From Madurella fahalii (Eukaryota; Ascomycota; Sordariomycetes; Sordariales), in assembly GCA_029876055.1 (NCBI GenBank), contig CM056876.1:434001-498000 (forward strand): DNA of 64,000 nt. Reading direction: 5' to 3'. A program made the translations under genes and the position numbers. The notes beneath the pieces are model-generated. The model saw only the letters and a list, made by a program, of their open reading frames with translations. It did not search any database and was not told the DNA's origin. Each line of letters starts with the position of its first letter. The stretch's first letter is position 1. Below are positions 24,090-35,701 of this stretch, in pieces.

Positions 24090-27000
24090 ACATTTCTACA
24101 ACTTTATTGAACTATACCCCTCAATCCATTATAGTCGATCTCGATACTAGAGCAGAGATTGATATTATCAGTCTAGAGTTCGTGAAATAGAGGAAACTCC
24201 GATAAATCGGGATACAATTACCCTATATTCGGTTTATAGACCATTATATCGTTAAAGTATTTGGTATTTATAAAGTTCCCTTAGAACTAATAGACTACTA
24301 AGAAATTACTAAAAGAATATACATTTCTTATACCGCTATCAATTACCCCCTTATTATAAACGATTCCTTTATTCTTCTTGGAATACCAAGTTTAATATCC
24401 TATAAGATCTTGTTATACCTAGAAGGGAATTTATAGTAGTTTATAACGGAATCGGAGTATATTCGGATTGAAAACCCGAAGAAATTCTTAAAAATATATC
24501 GAGGAGAAGCTTATATTTACTCCTTGATACAGTACCTAGATATACCGGAGGCGCTTTTTCCGGAGGAGGAAAAGGAGAATACCCCCCCAAAACCTAAAGA
24601 CATCTCTCCTAAAATCTCAGACTTTACAGATATTATGAACTCCAGTAACACAGATATTCTACCTTCTTTCAAAAGCACTGATTATACTATTAATCTACTC
24701 CCTAATACTGTTCCTCCTATTAGACCTCTTTACCCTTTATTACGACATGAACTTTCGATTTTAGAGGAATATCTATACAAAAACCTAGCGAAAGGCCGTA
24801 TTCGTCTATCCTAGAGTTCAGCTATAAGTCCTATCTTATTTGTCCTAAAGAAAGATAGTACTTTATACTTATATATAGATTACTACAGACTTAACCGGAT
24901 AACAGTCAAGAATCGGTACCCTTTACCGTTAATCTCAGAACTCTTAGACTGAATATCCGGAGCAAAGTATTTCACGAAGTTGGACCTGAAAGAGGTATAT
25001 TACCGGATTCGCATCCGAGAAGGAAACGAATAGAAGATAGCTTTCTATATCCGATACAATCTGTTTAAGTATCTTGTTATACCTTTTAGCCTAACAAATA
25101 CTCCTATAACCTTCTAAAGTTATATTCAGACTGCTTTAAGCAGGTTACTAGACGATTGTTATATATGTTATTTAGATAACATTTTAATTTTCTCCCCAGA
25201 CCGGGAAACCTATACGACTTACCTCCGACAAGTCCTGGAATACCTGAGATAAGTGCAGTTATACTATAAGCCCAGTAAGTATTCATTTTATCAGGATAAG
25301 GTAGAATTTCTAGATTATATTTTAACTTCCGAAGGTATTGGTATAGATTCGGTACAAATTCAGACTATTTAAGATTAGCCTAAACCACAGTTCTATCGAG
25401 ACATCTAAGTTTTCTTAGGATTTTGCAATTTTTACTATCAATTTATTCGAGGTTATTCGGAGATTATATTACTATTAAGTAATTTACTAAAGAGGTTATA
25501 GAACGGACGAAAACCGGGAACCCTCCGGTTAGAGGCCGAAGAGTATATAGCATTCGTGCGGCTCAAGAGAGCATTTCAAGATACACCAGTTTTATATCAT
25601 TTCGACCCCGAACTCCCTATCATTATTAAGACAGACACCTCTGACTTTGCAATAGGAGCTGTCCTATCGCAGGTCCCGAAAGGGGGCCGAAAACGTCCTA
25701 TTGCATTCTAGTCGGCGAAGTTTTCTGGACCGGCCTAGGACTATAGAACTCCTGACAAGGAGATGATAGCTATTATAGAAGCCTTCAAGCATTGGCGACA
25801 CTATGTTGAAGGGAGTCGCTATAAAGTCACTGTGTTTTCGGATTATAATAACTTATAAAGGTTTATAAAGTAAAACCGATTGAACGGCCGATAGACTAGA
25901 TAGTATATATATCTAGCAGGATTTAATTTCACTATCAAGTATTAGCCTAGGAAGCGAAATCCGGCTAATAGCCCCTCGAGAAGACCAGATTATAAGGATA
26001 AAGAACGTCCTGATAAACTCGAGTAGATACCTACTTTTGAGAGCAAAATTACTCGGGTAAACCGGATTAGAAAGCTAATTATAGAAAGAAATAAGATTGC
26101 CTATTACACAGTAGAGAGTAAATTAGCTTATACAAGAAACCCTAGCAAATCAGCTAGTACCTAGGTCGGAAAGACAACTATAGAAGGGGTCAAGAGAGCC
26201 TACTATATACCAGAGAATGGCAAAGATACTAGTATATAGGACTCTAGCAAACTAGCTAGTTAGAAACCTGAAACAATAGGTTGTCCTTCAGAAGTTATCG
26301 TAGGATTGCTAAGTATTTACCTACTAGGACCTCAGGATTACTAAGAAGCCGATTGGCTTAGATAGGAATAGATTATTACTTATTAATATACAAGAGAGTA
26401 TGCTCGACTAGAAGTGGTTTATACTACGGAACTGTTGAAATCTATAAGAGAATTGATTCTAGAGCTGCAAGTTACAGATCCGGTAACTCTGAAAATTAAG
26501 GAAAGGCTAGTGAGTCTAGCTCGAAATTAGAGAGTTTCGCCTGAATAGGCATTTGGATACGAGTAAGAATTACTATATTAAAGACGATTGTTCGTCCCGG
26601 TAGAGCAAGCTGTTAAATAGAAGTTACTCTAGCTTTTTTATAACGATCCATTAATAGGTTATTTTGGTGTCGAAAAGACTCTCGAACTATTATAAAGAAA
26701 ATACTTCTGGTATAGTATGATTAAAGATATTAAAGACTACTGTAAAACCTGCTATACCTGCCAAATCAATAAGATAAGACGGTATAAACTATATAGATCG
26801 CTCGAATCGTTGCTAATTCCTATACGACCTTAGAGCGAAATCACTATGGACTTCATCGTAGGTTTTCCTATAGTAAAGAGTCCCGATAGCTCCGAGAAGG
26901 ACGTAATTCTAGTGGTTGTCGATCGGTATATAAAAATGAACCGATTCTTCCTAGTATCTACTACTATCACTAGCTAAGAATTAGTAGAGCTTGTTTATAA

Positions 27001-27960
27001 AGAGATTGAACTCAAGTATAGCCCTATTGATAGTTACGTTAGTAATCGAGATTCTATTTTTATATTACAGTTTTGGAGCGATTTGTATTACCTATAAAAG
27101 GTATATAAACGGCTTTCAACTGCTTTTTACCTACAAACCGACGGGCAAACAGAGCGAATAAATCAAATACTTATTTAATACCTCCGTTGCTTTATATACT
27201 AAAACTAAATTACCTAGGTAAATCTCCTCCTAGAAGCAGAATTTGTTATTAATAGTACTATTAATTCTATAATCAAGATAAGTCCCTTTAAAGCACTAAT
27301 AGGTTATCAACCTCCGATTTCCTGCTATATCGAAGGCGATATACAAGAGAGGAGGATATCTAGTACAATTAAAAGAATTGAAAAACTTACTGAATTGAGA
27401 AAACAGTTAGAACAAAATTAAGCTAAAGCTATAGCAGTCTAGAAACGATATTACGACGAGAAGTATACGAAAAAGGAATTTAAAAATAGAAGTTTAGTAT
27501 TATTATCAACCTGGAATTTGAGATTCAAGTTACCGAGGAAATTGGTACCTAAGTCATTAGTCTATTTCGTGTTCTAAACCGAATCGGATCGCTGGCTTAT
27601 CGTCTAGCACTCCCGGATAAGTATAATCGTTTGTATAATATATTTCCTATATCAATATTAGAACCGTAGTATAGCCGAAAAGGAGATAATTTGTCCGTAA
27701 TGCTGATACTAGATCTTAAGGACGACGGAGAGTAGGAAGTTAAAGAGATTTAAGACGAAAGAAAATTCTAAGGTAAAACCTTCTTTTTAATTAAATAGGC
27801 AAGCTAGCCCTCGGAGTATAATCAGTAGGTATTAGAGGAGGATATAACAAATGTACCTAAACTAGTATTATAATTCCGAAAAGTACGCGAAAACTAGTAA
27901 AAGTGTAGGCAATAAGATATTAATTAATATCTACCTATATAAAGCTCTATCCTGGGGTAT
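24090..27960 (+). pseudogene. Gypsy-2a pol remnant
   Basis: Aspartic protease relic (VDLDTRAEIDIIS, where the usual DTGA is altered), RT (YINLLPNTVPPIRPLYPLLR leader at 24680; KLDLKEVYYRIR at 24985), RNase H (KTDTSDFAIGAVLSQ at 25630), integrase HHCC and core (MDFIVGFP at 26850; SNRDSIF at 27045; QTDGQTERINQI at 27140), and a chromodomain tail. The second integrase Asp reads Asn in both Gypsy-2 copies. TAG and TAA stops occur throughout. Confidence 0.8.
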
Positions 27961-28029
27961 ATTAGACGCTAACCCTAACCGAAATACCCTAAAAAAACCC
28001 CCGAAAACAATATAAACCTCAGAAAATTG

Positions 28030-29015
28030 AGGTCGGTACCAGCTTTAAGTTAGGAGCTACCTCTATCTAAACCTACTAGGCCTCTATATCCTCTATATTA
28101 GCAGTAATCTCCTCCTTAACCTTTTTAAGAAAACGGCACTTAACGCCTGACTAACCTACGAAACTAATATCACTAAGCAATAGACGAATAACAGACTATA
28201 CCTCCTAGGCGTATACTTTAGACTTATACTGTAAAAAGTTAGCGATAATTCAGTAGAAATATAGTAATTGAGACTAACGTCGGTATTGTAGCTGTAGTTC
28301 CGGCTAGGACGGGACGACTACTATAGGTAGAATTGGTTGTATAGTACGACTATAGAGCAATATATTATATAAACTTACTATCGAGATATCAGCGATTTGT
28401 ATATAAAGATAAACGAGATAAATGCACTTATAGAAGACAGTTTAGTAGCACTGGAAATACCGAATTAGCGGCGATAAGTAGTCTCGGCGGTATCAAAAGC
28501 CCCAACTAGATCTTTAGCGGCAGCAGCAATCTTCTTGTAGCTATAGCAAGATAGTATAGAAACTTGAAGGCAATTACCCTCCTTATCGAACTCGCCTTCG
28601 GCATCCTCTATACAATAATCGACGATAGTACAAGCTACATCGATAAGGATTATAAGGTCGACGGAGTCGCCAACTATTCCGGCAGCGGCCTACAATCGTT
28701 AGTAAATCCCCTGCCAATCCGCCGAAAATGTATATAACTTACTGGTATATATAACTCTTTCTTTACGTTACAATAGGAGTAACGCAAGGAGGTCGACTAC
28801 TCGAAAGAACAGTTAATCGTAAGGACCTCGCCAGAGCGAAGGTTGGTGTTTTTAAACGCCAAGCAAATGCATTTTATATACAGCGTGACCTCGGCGGCGG
28901 AGGCGGCGAAAGCGTCTATTACAATAGAAAAGTGGCCGAAGCGATAACGAGAAGAGAGAGAGAGAGAGAGGAAGAGAGAGAGAGAGAGGGAGAGAGAGGC
29001 GAGGACGGGCAGCAA
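28030..29015 (-). pseudogene. antisense gene relic of Gypsy-2a
   Basis: Minus-strand relic collinear with the Gypsy-2b antisense gene. It preserves SFAASAAEV-like and KNTNLRSGEVLTINCSFE blocks, then a stop, then LRYSYCNVKKELYIPV. It keeps a Cys (TGT) where copy b has Tyr (TAT), which supports an original C-x2-C at that place. A (GA)n tract at 28950-28998 is the leader or first-exon microsatellite. Confidence 0.7.
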
Positions 29016-29600
29016 GCCACGTATAGGAGCAGAGCGAAAAGCGAGCGAAACAACGCGTAGAAGAGAGCCTAAAGAAGAAAAGTTTTAGAAAAGGTAGGAG
29101 AGGAGAGGGGTATTTATACCCGAGGAGAAACAGCTAATATACGTCTATAAATTTACAACTATATACAAGCCTTACGATTGAGCAGTCGTACAATCTTTAC
29201 GCGTTTTGAAGTTGCGAGGATAATGCGTAAGTTCGGATGGAAATCCAGACAATTCGGCTGTAATTCGGATCTCAGGTCCGAACCAGGAAAGTAGGACCTC
29301 GGAGCCGCGAATCCTACTACAGCCCGACAACCGGCCGAACTTTTCCTAAAAACCTCTCGACTATAAGACGATTCACTCCTTACCCCAAACCATCGTTTCT
29401 CCTTTCCTACTATATAGCTCGTTGGAGCGGATGGACTATAAAGTCCACCGGTTCGATACTTATCTATTCGCGCGACTATGAACAGCACTCGACGTACACC
29501 TGATATCCACCTGATATTATCCCAAGTCTTACCCCCTAAGTTCAGACGATCCTTAGTAGTAAGGAACCTGAGGACAGGTTCTACAGAGGGGAGGATAATT

Positions 29601-30137
29601 TGTAACGAGAGTCTCCAGACGAAGGTCAGGAGGACCCGCCGAATGATGCTGGATGATATCACGATACAGGATAGATAAGAACCCCGTGAGGGAACTCTCT
29701 CATGCGGGGTATTTCTGATCCGCAAGGATCAGTCTCTGTGTAGTCAATGACAATAGGAGGCTGTTCGTGAAGCTATCACCTGTCAAAAGGGTCAGGAAGC
29801 TGGATCCTGGATCTGCAAAACACGAACCCGGATCAGTGTGATCCGGATTAGTGTGACTCGGATAAGTGTGATCCGATCTCTCGGAGACCCGTCAACCCGG
29901 GTCTCCGTGGTCCAGGAAGTTGGGAATAAGAAGGAAGTTCACCTCCGTTAGACAAAGAAGAAAACAAGACATCCTAAATTTCCATCCTCAATTTTACATC
30001 TGAATTCCATCCCAAATTTAACTCCGAACGTTCAGAGGTGCTGTGCATCCGACATCACCCACTGATCAAATCCTTTTCGGTACTGAGACATTGTAGTCTA
30101 TCTCCCTCAACGTGTTCCCAGAACAACCCCCTTTACA
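29601..30137 (+). repeat. LTR2, 3' LTR of Gypsy-2a, with LTR4 inserted
   Basis: TGTAACGAGAGTCTCC...CCCTTTACA. The solo LTR4 at 29781-30054 splits it with TSD TCACC. Confidence 0.9.
29781..30054 (+). repeat. solo LTR4 nested in LTR2
   Basis: 274 bp, TGTCAAAAGGGTCAGG...CATCCGACA, TSD TCACC (29776-29780 and 30055-30059). It contains several imperfect GGATC/GATCC palindromes and a GGAGACCCG/CGGGTCTCC hairpin. Confidence 0.9.
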
Positions 30138-30228
30138 AAGCTCGAGTTCCTCTATGCCTTCCACGAGGCCTTCTTTGCTTCTATGACAGAGAGTAATATA
30201 CAGGGTGGCTTTGTAGGGGCTGGCCTAG

Positions 30229-32766
30229 TGTCAGGTGCAGGAGGGTGTCAGGTGCAGGCGGGGCACTGCCAGGGTCAGGGGCCTATAAATTACCGGCTTC
30301 GCCGGAAGTTTTGGAACGTTCAGAGTTCAACACTGTCACCTACCACCTCCTTAGAAGCGATAGCTGCGCAGACGCCGCTCCTTCAATGCGAATCATCCTT
30401 TCACTCTCCTTTTCTCACAGCAATCCCCAATTTTCGATCTGACACGTTGAACTCTCTACCCTTAGGGCGGGGGACCGTTAGGAGATTCGCCGAAGGAGCG
30501 TGCAGCTTACGAACAGCGACTCCCTAGCTCAGAAGCTATCGCAGACGCTATACAGCACAGTCCCTGCAACTGTTCTTCGCTTCTACTGCCTCTAGCACCA
30601 TAATCTTCGCTTCTCCTAAGCACCTCAGTTGCAGCGAGCGAGGAAGTCAAACCACTTCGAAGATTCGGCTAGCCTATTGAGCGTCAAGATGACGTTATTC
30701 GCAAAGTTCAGCTACCAAGCTACGTAGCTACCCCGTACGCGCTAGGACCACGCAAAAATGCAAGAGAAGAAAGATGACGTAATGTAAGAAGCAGTTCCTT
30801 CAATCGTCGAGTGACGTACTATTTAGTCAGGCCTGACTACTTTCTGTTTCGATTATCCAAGTGCTTGCAGTAGGGTAGTATACTGCCTATGATTAGCTTA
30901 CGTCTAGGAGCTACGTTATCGCTGCTTAAGAGCCGCGAGAAGTCCTGTGTAGGAGGGAGCCCCTCTACTAGGCAATTGGTTTTGCTGCTTGAGAGCCGCA
31001 AGAAGTCCTGTGCAGGAGGGAGCCCCTCTGCTAGGCAGGATTGAGTTCGCTGCTTGAGAGCTGCGAGAAATCCTTGAGAGCTGCAAGAAGTCCTATAGAG
31101 GGAGACCCTCTATTAGGCAAGATCTGCTGGGCCGTTGGGGTAGCTCTAGCGCTTAAAAGGTGCAGTGTTTAAAAGGCGTTAAAAAGAGTAATCGGTCAAC
31201 GAGTCTATTGGGTAAGCGTGAGCCCAGCGCTTACTGCTGTCAAGTAACCCTGGAGGAACGAGATAGGGGGTAGCGAGGGCAACTGGGAGCTCTGCTGTGG
31301 AGGAGCGTGGGTGCTATAAAAGAGTGTTTGGGTCTTGAGAGACAATGCGTGAGTAGGCCTGCTCTTAAGCAGTATCTCTGTTCGGTGGGCCTGTACGCGG
31401 GAGCTAGGGAGGCGCAAGCGCTTGCCTGGAAGGGACTTTTGCTGGGCCGTTGAGGTAGCTCTGGCGCTTGCCAGGCGTAGTGCTCGGAAGGCGTTATAAA
31501 GGAGCAATCAGTCAACGAGCCTATTGGGTAAGTGTAAGCCCAGTACTTACCGCCGTTAGGTAACTTGGGGGATACGAGATAGGGGGCAGCGAGGGCAACC
31601 GGGAGCTCTACTGTGGAGGAGCGTGGGCGCTATAAAAGAGCGTTGATCTTGTACGATAACGCGTGAGTAGGCCTGCTCTTAAGCAGTATCTCTGTTCGGT
31701 GGGCCTGTACGCGGGAGCTAGGAAGGTATAAGTACTTGCCTAGAAGGAACCTCTGCCGGGCCGTTAGGGTAGCTCTAGCGCTTACTAGGTGCAGTACTCG
31801 GAAGGCGTTATAAAGGAGTAATCGGTTAACGAGCCTATTGGATAAGCGTGAGTCTAGTGCTTACCGCCGTTAGGCAGCTCGGGAGGTGCGAGATAAGGGG
31901 GTAGTAATACCCAGCCAGTCTGCGGTACGGGAGGAGTAGCGAGGGCAACTGGGAGCTCTGCTGTAGAGGAGCGTGGGCGCTGTAAAAGAGTGCTGGTCTT
32001 CTGAGATAATACCGCCTGCAACTGATTTCGCTAGCTAGCAATTTAGAGTACGGGTTCTAGGAGGAACCCTAGGGAGAGGGAGGTAGTCAGTTAGCTACCC
32101 GAGTATTCGATTCGGCCTTCGAGAGAGAGTCAGTTAGTCGATTCGATTCAGCCTTCGAGAGTCAGTCAGTTCGTTGTAGCTACAGTAATACAGTCAAAAA
32201 GCACCTTTTACGCAGTTACAGACAGCATCAGTCAATTCAATTCGGCTATCGAAGGAGAGTCAGTTAGCTCGTTACAGTCAGTAATTCAGCCTTCGAATCA
32301 GTCAATTCGTTGTAGCTACAGTTATACAGTCAAAAAGTACCTTTTATATAGTTACAGAGGGCAGCCAGTCAGTTCGATTCGGCCTTCGAGGGAGAGTTAG
32401 TTAGCTCGCTGCAGTCAGCGATTCAGCCTTCGAGTCAGTCAGTTCGTTACAGCTACGGTTGCACAGTCAAGGAGTACCTGTTACGCAGCTAGCTAGTCGA
32501 AGAGAGCTCTATACGGGTTCCAGGAGGAACCTAAGCAAGGGGGAGTACCTTATTAGGTACAGGAGGGTGTCAGGTACAGGCAGGGCACTGCCAGGGTCAG
32601 GGGCCTATAAATTACCGGCTTCGCCGGAAGTTTTGGAACGTTCAGAGTTCAACACTATCACCTACCACCTCCTTAGAAGCGATAGCTACGCAGACGCCGC
32701 TCCTTCAATGCGAATCATCCTTTCACTCTCCTTTTCTCACAGCAATCCCCAATTTTCGATCTGACA
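30229..32766 (+). mobile_element. LARD-like non-autonomous LTR retrotransposon (copy a)
   Basis: 2,538 bp with 216-bp LTR3s at 30229-30444 and 32551-32766 and perfect TSD CCTAG (30224-30228 and 32767-32771). The PBS at 30445 reads CGTTGAACTCT and is complementary to AGAGTTCAAC in its own LTR (30322-30331). A polypurine tract AAGGGGGAGTACCT precedes the 3' LTR. The internal 2.1 kb has no credible protein and consists largely of tandem repeats. An inverted copy is at 52565-55022. Confidence 0.9.
30910..32480. repeat. three tandem-repeat arrays inside the LARD element
   Basis: About 30910-31110: several 55-60 bp units around CTGCTTGAGAGCCGC and AGGAGGGAGCCCCTCT. About 31120-32040: three units of about 300 bp, each with a TATAAAGGAGYAAT and a CTATAAAAGAG box. 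About 32085-32480: about 125 bp units around CAGTCAGTTCGTTGTAGCTA. The same arrays recur inverted in the copy at 52565-55022. Confidence 0.75.
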
Positions 32767-32915
32767 CCTAGTGCCGTACGATCTAGAGAGAGTACTTTCT
32801 ATACTGGATATACAGCTTCGTACGCCAACACACCTAGCCTCAGAGCCTAGTACAGTACAACCTTAGGTCTTCCAAACACTACACAACCCCTGAGAAGCCG
32901 AATCGCAGTCAATAC

Positions 32916-33166
32916 TGTAAAGGGGTTGTTCTGGGAACACGTTGAGGGAGATGGACTACGATGTCTTGATACCGAAAAGACCTGGACTAGCGGGCGATAT
33001 CTTGGTGAACAGCCTCCTATCAATTACATAGAGACTGATCCTTGCGGATCAGAAGTGCCCTACGTGAGAGAGTTCCCTTACGGGGTTCTTATCTATCCTG
33101 TATCGTGACATTATCCAGTATCATTCGGCGGGTCCTCCTGACCTTCGTCTGGAGACTCTCGTTACA
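32916..33166 (-). repeat. LTR2, 3' LTR of Gypsy-2b
   Basis: TGTAAAGGGGTTG...CTCTCGTTACA, 251 bp. Confidence 0.92.
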
Positions 33167-33648
33167 AATTATCCTCCCCTCTGTGGAACCTGTCTTCAGG
33201 TTCCTTACTGCTGAGGATCGTCTGAACTTAGGGGGTAAGACTTGGGATGATATCGGGTGGATATTAGGTGTATATTGAGTGCTGTTCGTAGCCGCGTAAA
33301 TGGATAAGTGTCGAACCGGTAGACCTTATAGTCTATCCGTTCTAACGAGCTGTGTAGTAGGAAAGGAGAAACGATGGTTTGGGGTAAGGAGTGAGTCGTC
33401 TTATAGTCGGGAGGTTTTCGGGAAAAGTTCGGCCGGTTGTCGGGCCGTAGTAGGGTTCGCGGCTCCGAGGTCCCACTTTCCCGGTTCGGGCCTGAGATCC
33501 GAATTACAGCCGAATCGTCCGGATTTCTATCTGAACTTACGTATTGTCCTCGTAACTTTAAAATGCATGAAGATTGTGCGACTGCTCAATTGTAAGGCTT
33601 ATATATAGTTGCAAATTTGCAGACGTGTATTGGCCGTTTCTCCTCGGG

Positions 33649-33656
33649 TATAAATA
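33649..33656 (+). promoter_or_regulatory. TATA box of the Gypsy-2 antisense gene
   Basis: TATAAATA on the plus strand, followed by a CT-rich leader (CCCCTCTCCTCTCCTACC and a long CT microsatellite). This is the usual fungal core-promoter layout. It lies about 200 bp ahead of the Cys-rich exon and is not part of the LTR. Confidence 0.6.
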
Positions 33657-34513
33657 CCCCTCTCCTCTCCTACCTTTTCTAAAACTTTTCTTCTTTAGGC
33701 TCTCTTCTATACGTTATTTCGCTCGCTTTTCGCTCTGCTCCTGTATGTAGCTCGCTGCCCGTCCTCGCCTCTCTTTCCCTCTCTCTTTCTCTCTTCCTCT
33801 CTCTCTCTTTCTCTCTTCTTGTTATCGCTTCGGCCACTTTTCTATCACGATAGACGCTTTCGCTGCCTCCGCCGCCGAGGTCACGCCGTATATAAAATGC
33901 ATTTGCTCGGTACTTAAAAACACTAACCCTCGCTCCGGCAAGGTCCTTACGATTGACTGTTCTTTCGAGCAGTCGACCTCCTTGCGTTACTCCTATTATA
34001 ACGTAAAGAAAGAGTTGTATACGCCGGTAAGTTATATGCATTTTCGGCGGATTGGCGGGGGATTTGCTAACGATTGCAGGCCGCTGCTAGAATGGTTGGC
34101 AACTCCGTCGACCTTATAATCCTTATCGACGCGGCTTGCACTATCGTCGATTATTGTATAGAGGACGCTGAGGGCGAGCTCGACGAGGAGGGTAATTACC
34201 TTTAAGTTTCTGCGCTGTCTCGCCGTAGCTGTAAGAAGATCGCTACTGCCGCTAAAGATCTAGTCGGGGCTTTCGACGCCGCCGAGACCGCTTATCGCCG
34301 CCAATTCGGCATTTCCGGCGCTACCAAGCTGTCTTCTGTAAGTGCATTTGTTTTACTTGTTTTCGTGTGCAAATCGCTGACATCTCGATAGCAAGCTTAT
34401 ATAGTATATTGCTCTATAGTCGCACTATATAGCCAACTCCGCCTGCAGTAGTCGTCCCGCCCTAGCCGGAACTGCGGCTGTAATGCCGACATCAGTCTCA
34501 ATCACTATGTTTC

Positions 34514-34872
34514 TGTGAGGATCAAGGATCCAAGGGTAGTAAGACCAGAGTGTCTGGGTACAAGCAGTGCACGCGCAACGTAGGAGCAGAGTGCTCGTTA
34601 GGGGTTGAGTGGTGGTCTCATTGAACTCTGCCTCTCCCCTAAGCTCTGTCTCCCGCCCTCCTTCTTATGCCCGTGACCGTATCGCTAGGGCTTACTTCCC
34701 CGCTCTGCTGCTTTGTCGTCCTCCTTGCTGGTGCGCTCCTTCGACGCTCATCTGACGCGCTATTTATGCCATTCCAGCTTAGTGCCGTTGTTGCTTCTGA
34801 GGCTCGCTTACGCTGCGGCTCCGAGGCTTCCGGACCGCGCCTCACGCTGGCCCCGCTCAGCCGGTCCTCACA
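34514..34872 (-). repeat. LTR1, 3' LTR of Gypsy-1b
   Basis: 359 bp, TGTGAGGATC...GGTCCTCACA on the plus strand. I see no difference from 42185-42543. Confidence 0.95.
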
Positions 34873-34892
34873 GAGCCTCCCTCCTTCCGGGC
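34873..34892 (-). other. polypurine tract of Gypsy-1b
   Basis: On the minus strand GGAAGGAGGGAGGCTC lies directly ahead of the 3' LTR, as needed for plus-strand priming. Confidence 0.65.
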
Positions 34893-35440
34893 TCCTGCCC
34901 TCAGGAGCCGCCCGGGCCATATGCTCCCATGAGCGGTCCCCGCCCGAATTCCGGCCACCTTAGCCGTGTGCGCGAGCTGCGTAGTTGCCCCTCCCGCATA
35001 GCGCCCAAGGCGCCGATAACCGAAGGGTCGCCCGCACTGCTGCATTTTCCCCAGCTCTTATACCTGCTAGTCGTGCAGGCGCTTGCAGTCCTTGGAATTT
35101 ACGGGTGCGCTAACGCTGCGGGTTGCGGGCGCGGGCGCGTCGGGATCGCCGCGTCGAGTCGCGCGGTAGTTGATGGAATTGCCTATTATTGCCCTCCTGC
35201 TGGGCTTAACAATAGTGCACGCGCAACGTCAATGACTCAGAGGTAGGGGAAAGGGAATTTGCTGAGGGAAGGAAGTCGGAGTTGGTGATGCGGAAGGGTT
35301 GCGCTTGGGTTGCGTGGTCGTAGCGTGGAGGCAGCTCTGTCCAGGCTCCTGGTAGTCATCCTCGATCTACCATCTCGCCATCCTTTTTGCACCGAATTTT
35401 ACTTCGTCCTAGGAAAAGTGGGCCCAGCCCTGGCCTTAGG

Positions 35441-35449
35441 TATAAATAG
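35441..35449 (+). promoter_or_regulatory. TATA box of the Gypsy-1 antisense gene
   Basis: TATAAATAG on the plus strand, followed by a pyrimidine-rich leader of about 250 bp up to the ATG at 35702. The RIP copy keeps TATAAATAG at the matching place (near 5949). It lies outside the LTR, so the gene appears to have its own promoter. Confidence 0.6.
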
Positions 35450-35701
35450 GCCTTCCCGCCTACCAATTCCTTTCCTCTTTTCTTCTTCACGGTCTTGTAC
35501 TCGTAGGTTGCGCCCTTCCTGCTCCTCCGTCTCCTTCCTTCTTACCCGCACCTGCTACGCTCCTTTGTCGCTTGTACTGCGCACTTGTAGGCTGGTCTGC
35601 TGACTTGTTGGTGGGTTATAGTGGCCGTCACCGCTCTCGCTGCGCTGCTCTCGCTCTGCTGCTCTCGCTCCGCTCTCTGCGCCCCTTCCGCTTGGTCCGC
35701 C

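Larger units (their letters stand above)
22240..30137 (+). mobile_element. Gypsy-2a: RIP-degraded chromodomain retrotransposon
   Basis: Plus-oriented Ty3/gypsy element in the pogo-4 transposase, with perfect TSD AAGCT (22235-22239 and 30138-30142). The 5' LTR is 22240-22717 and the 3' LTR 29601-30137, each enlarged by a nested solo LTR. About 7.4 kb remains after removing these. gag, protease, RT, RNase H, integrase and chromodomain are recognisable but full of stops. An antisense gene relic lies between pol and the 3' LTR. Confidence 0.9.

Noticed and set aside
30245..30442. Recurrent 65-codon frame (MSGAGGALPGSGAYKLPAS...) in LTR3
   Set aside because: Found in each LTR3 because the LTR is conserved. 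It crosses the TATA box and the presumed RNA start, so it is not a gene.
30910..31110. Regular repeats with spacers reminiscent of a CRISPR array
   Set aside because: Fungal context, units degenerate and nearly contiguous, inside an LTR element. Tandem duplication explains them.
34667..35246. Open frames of 98 and 177 codons on the plus strand at the Gypsy-1b LTR
   Set aside because: The same frames recur in every LTR1 copy (5180, 13099, 42338, 48669) and simply read the LTR sequence. Different start points and frames give equally long products.
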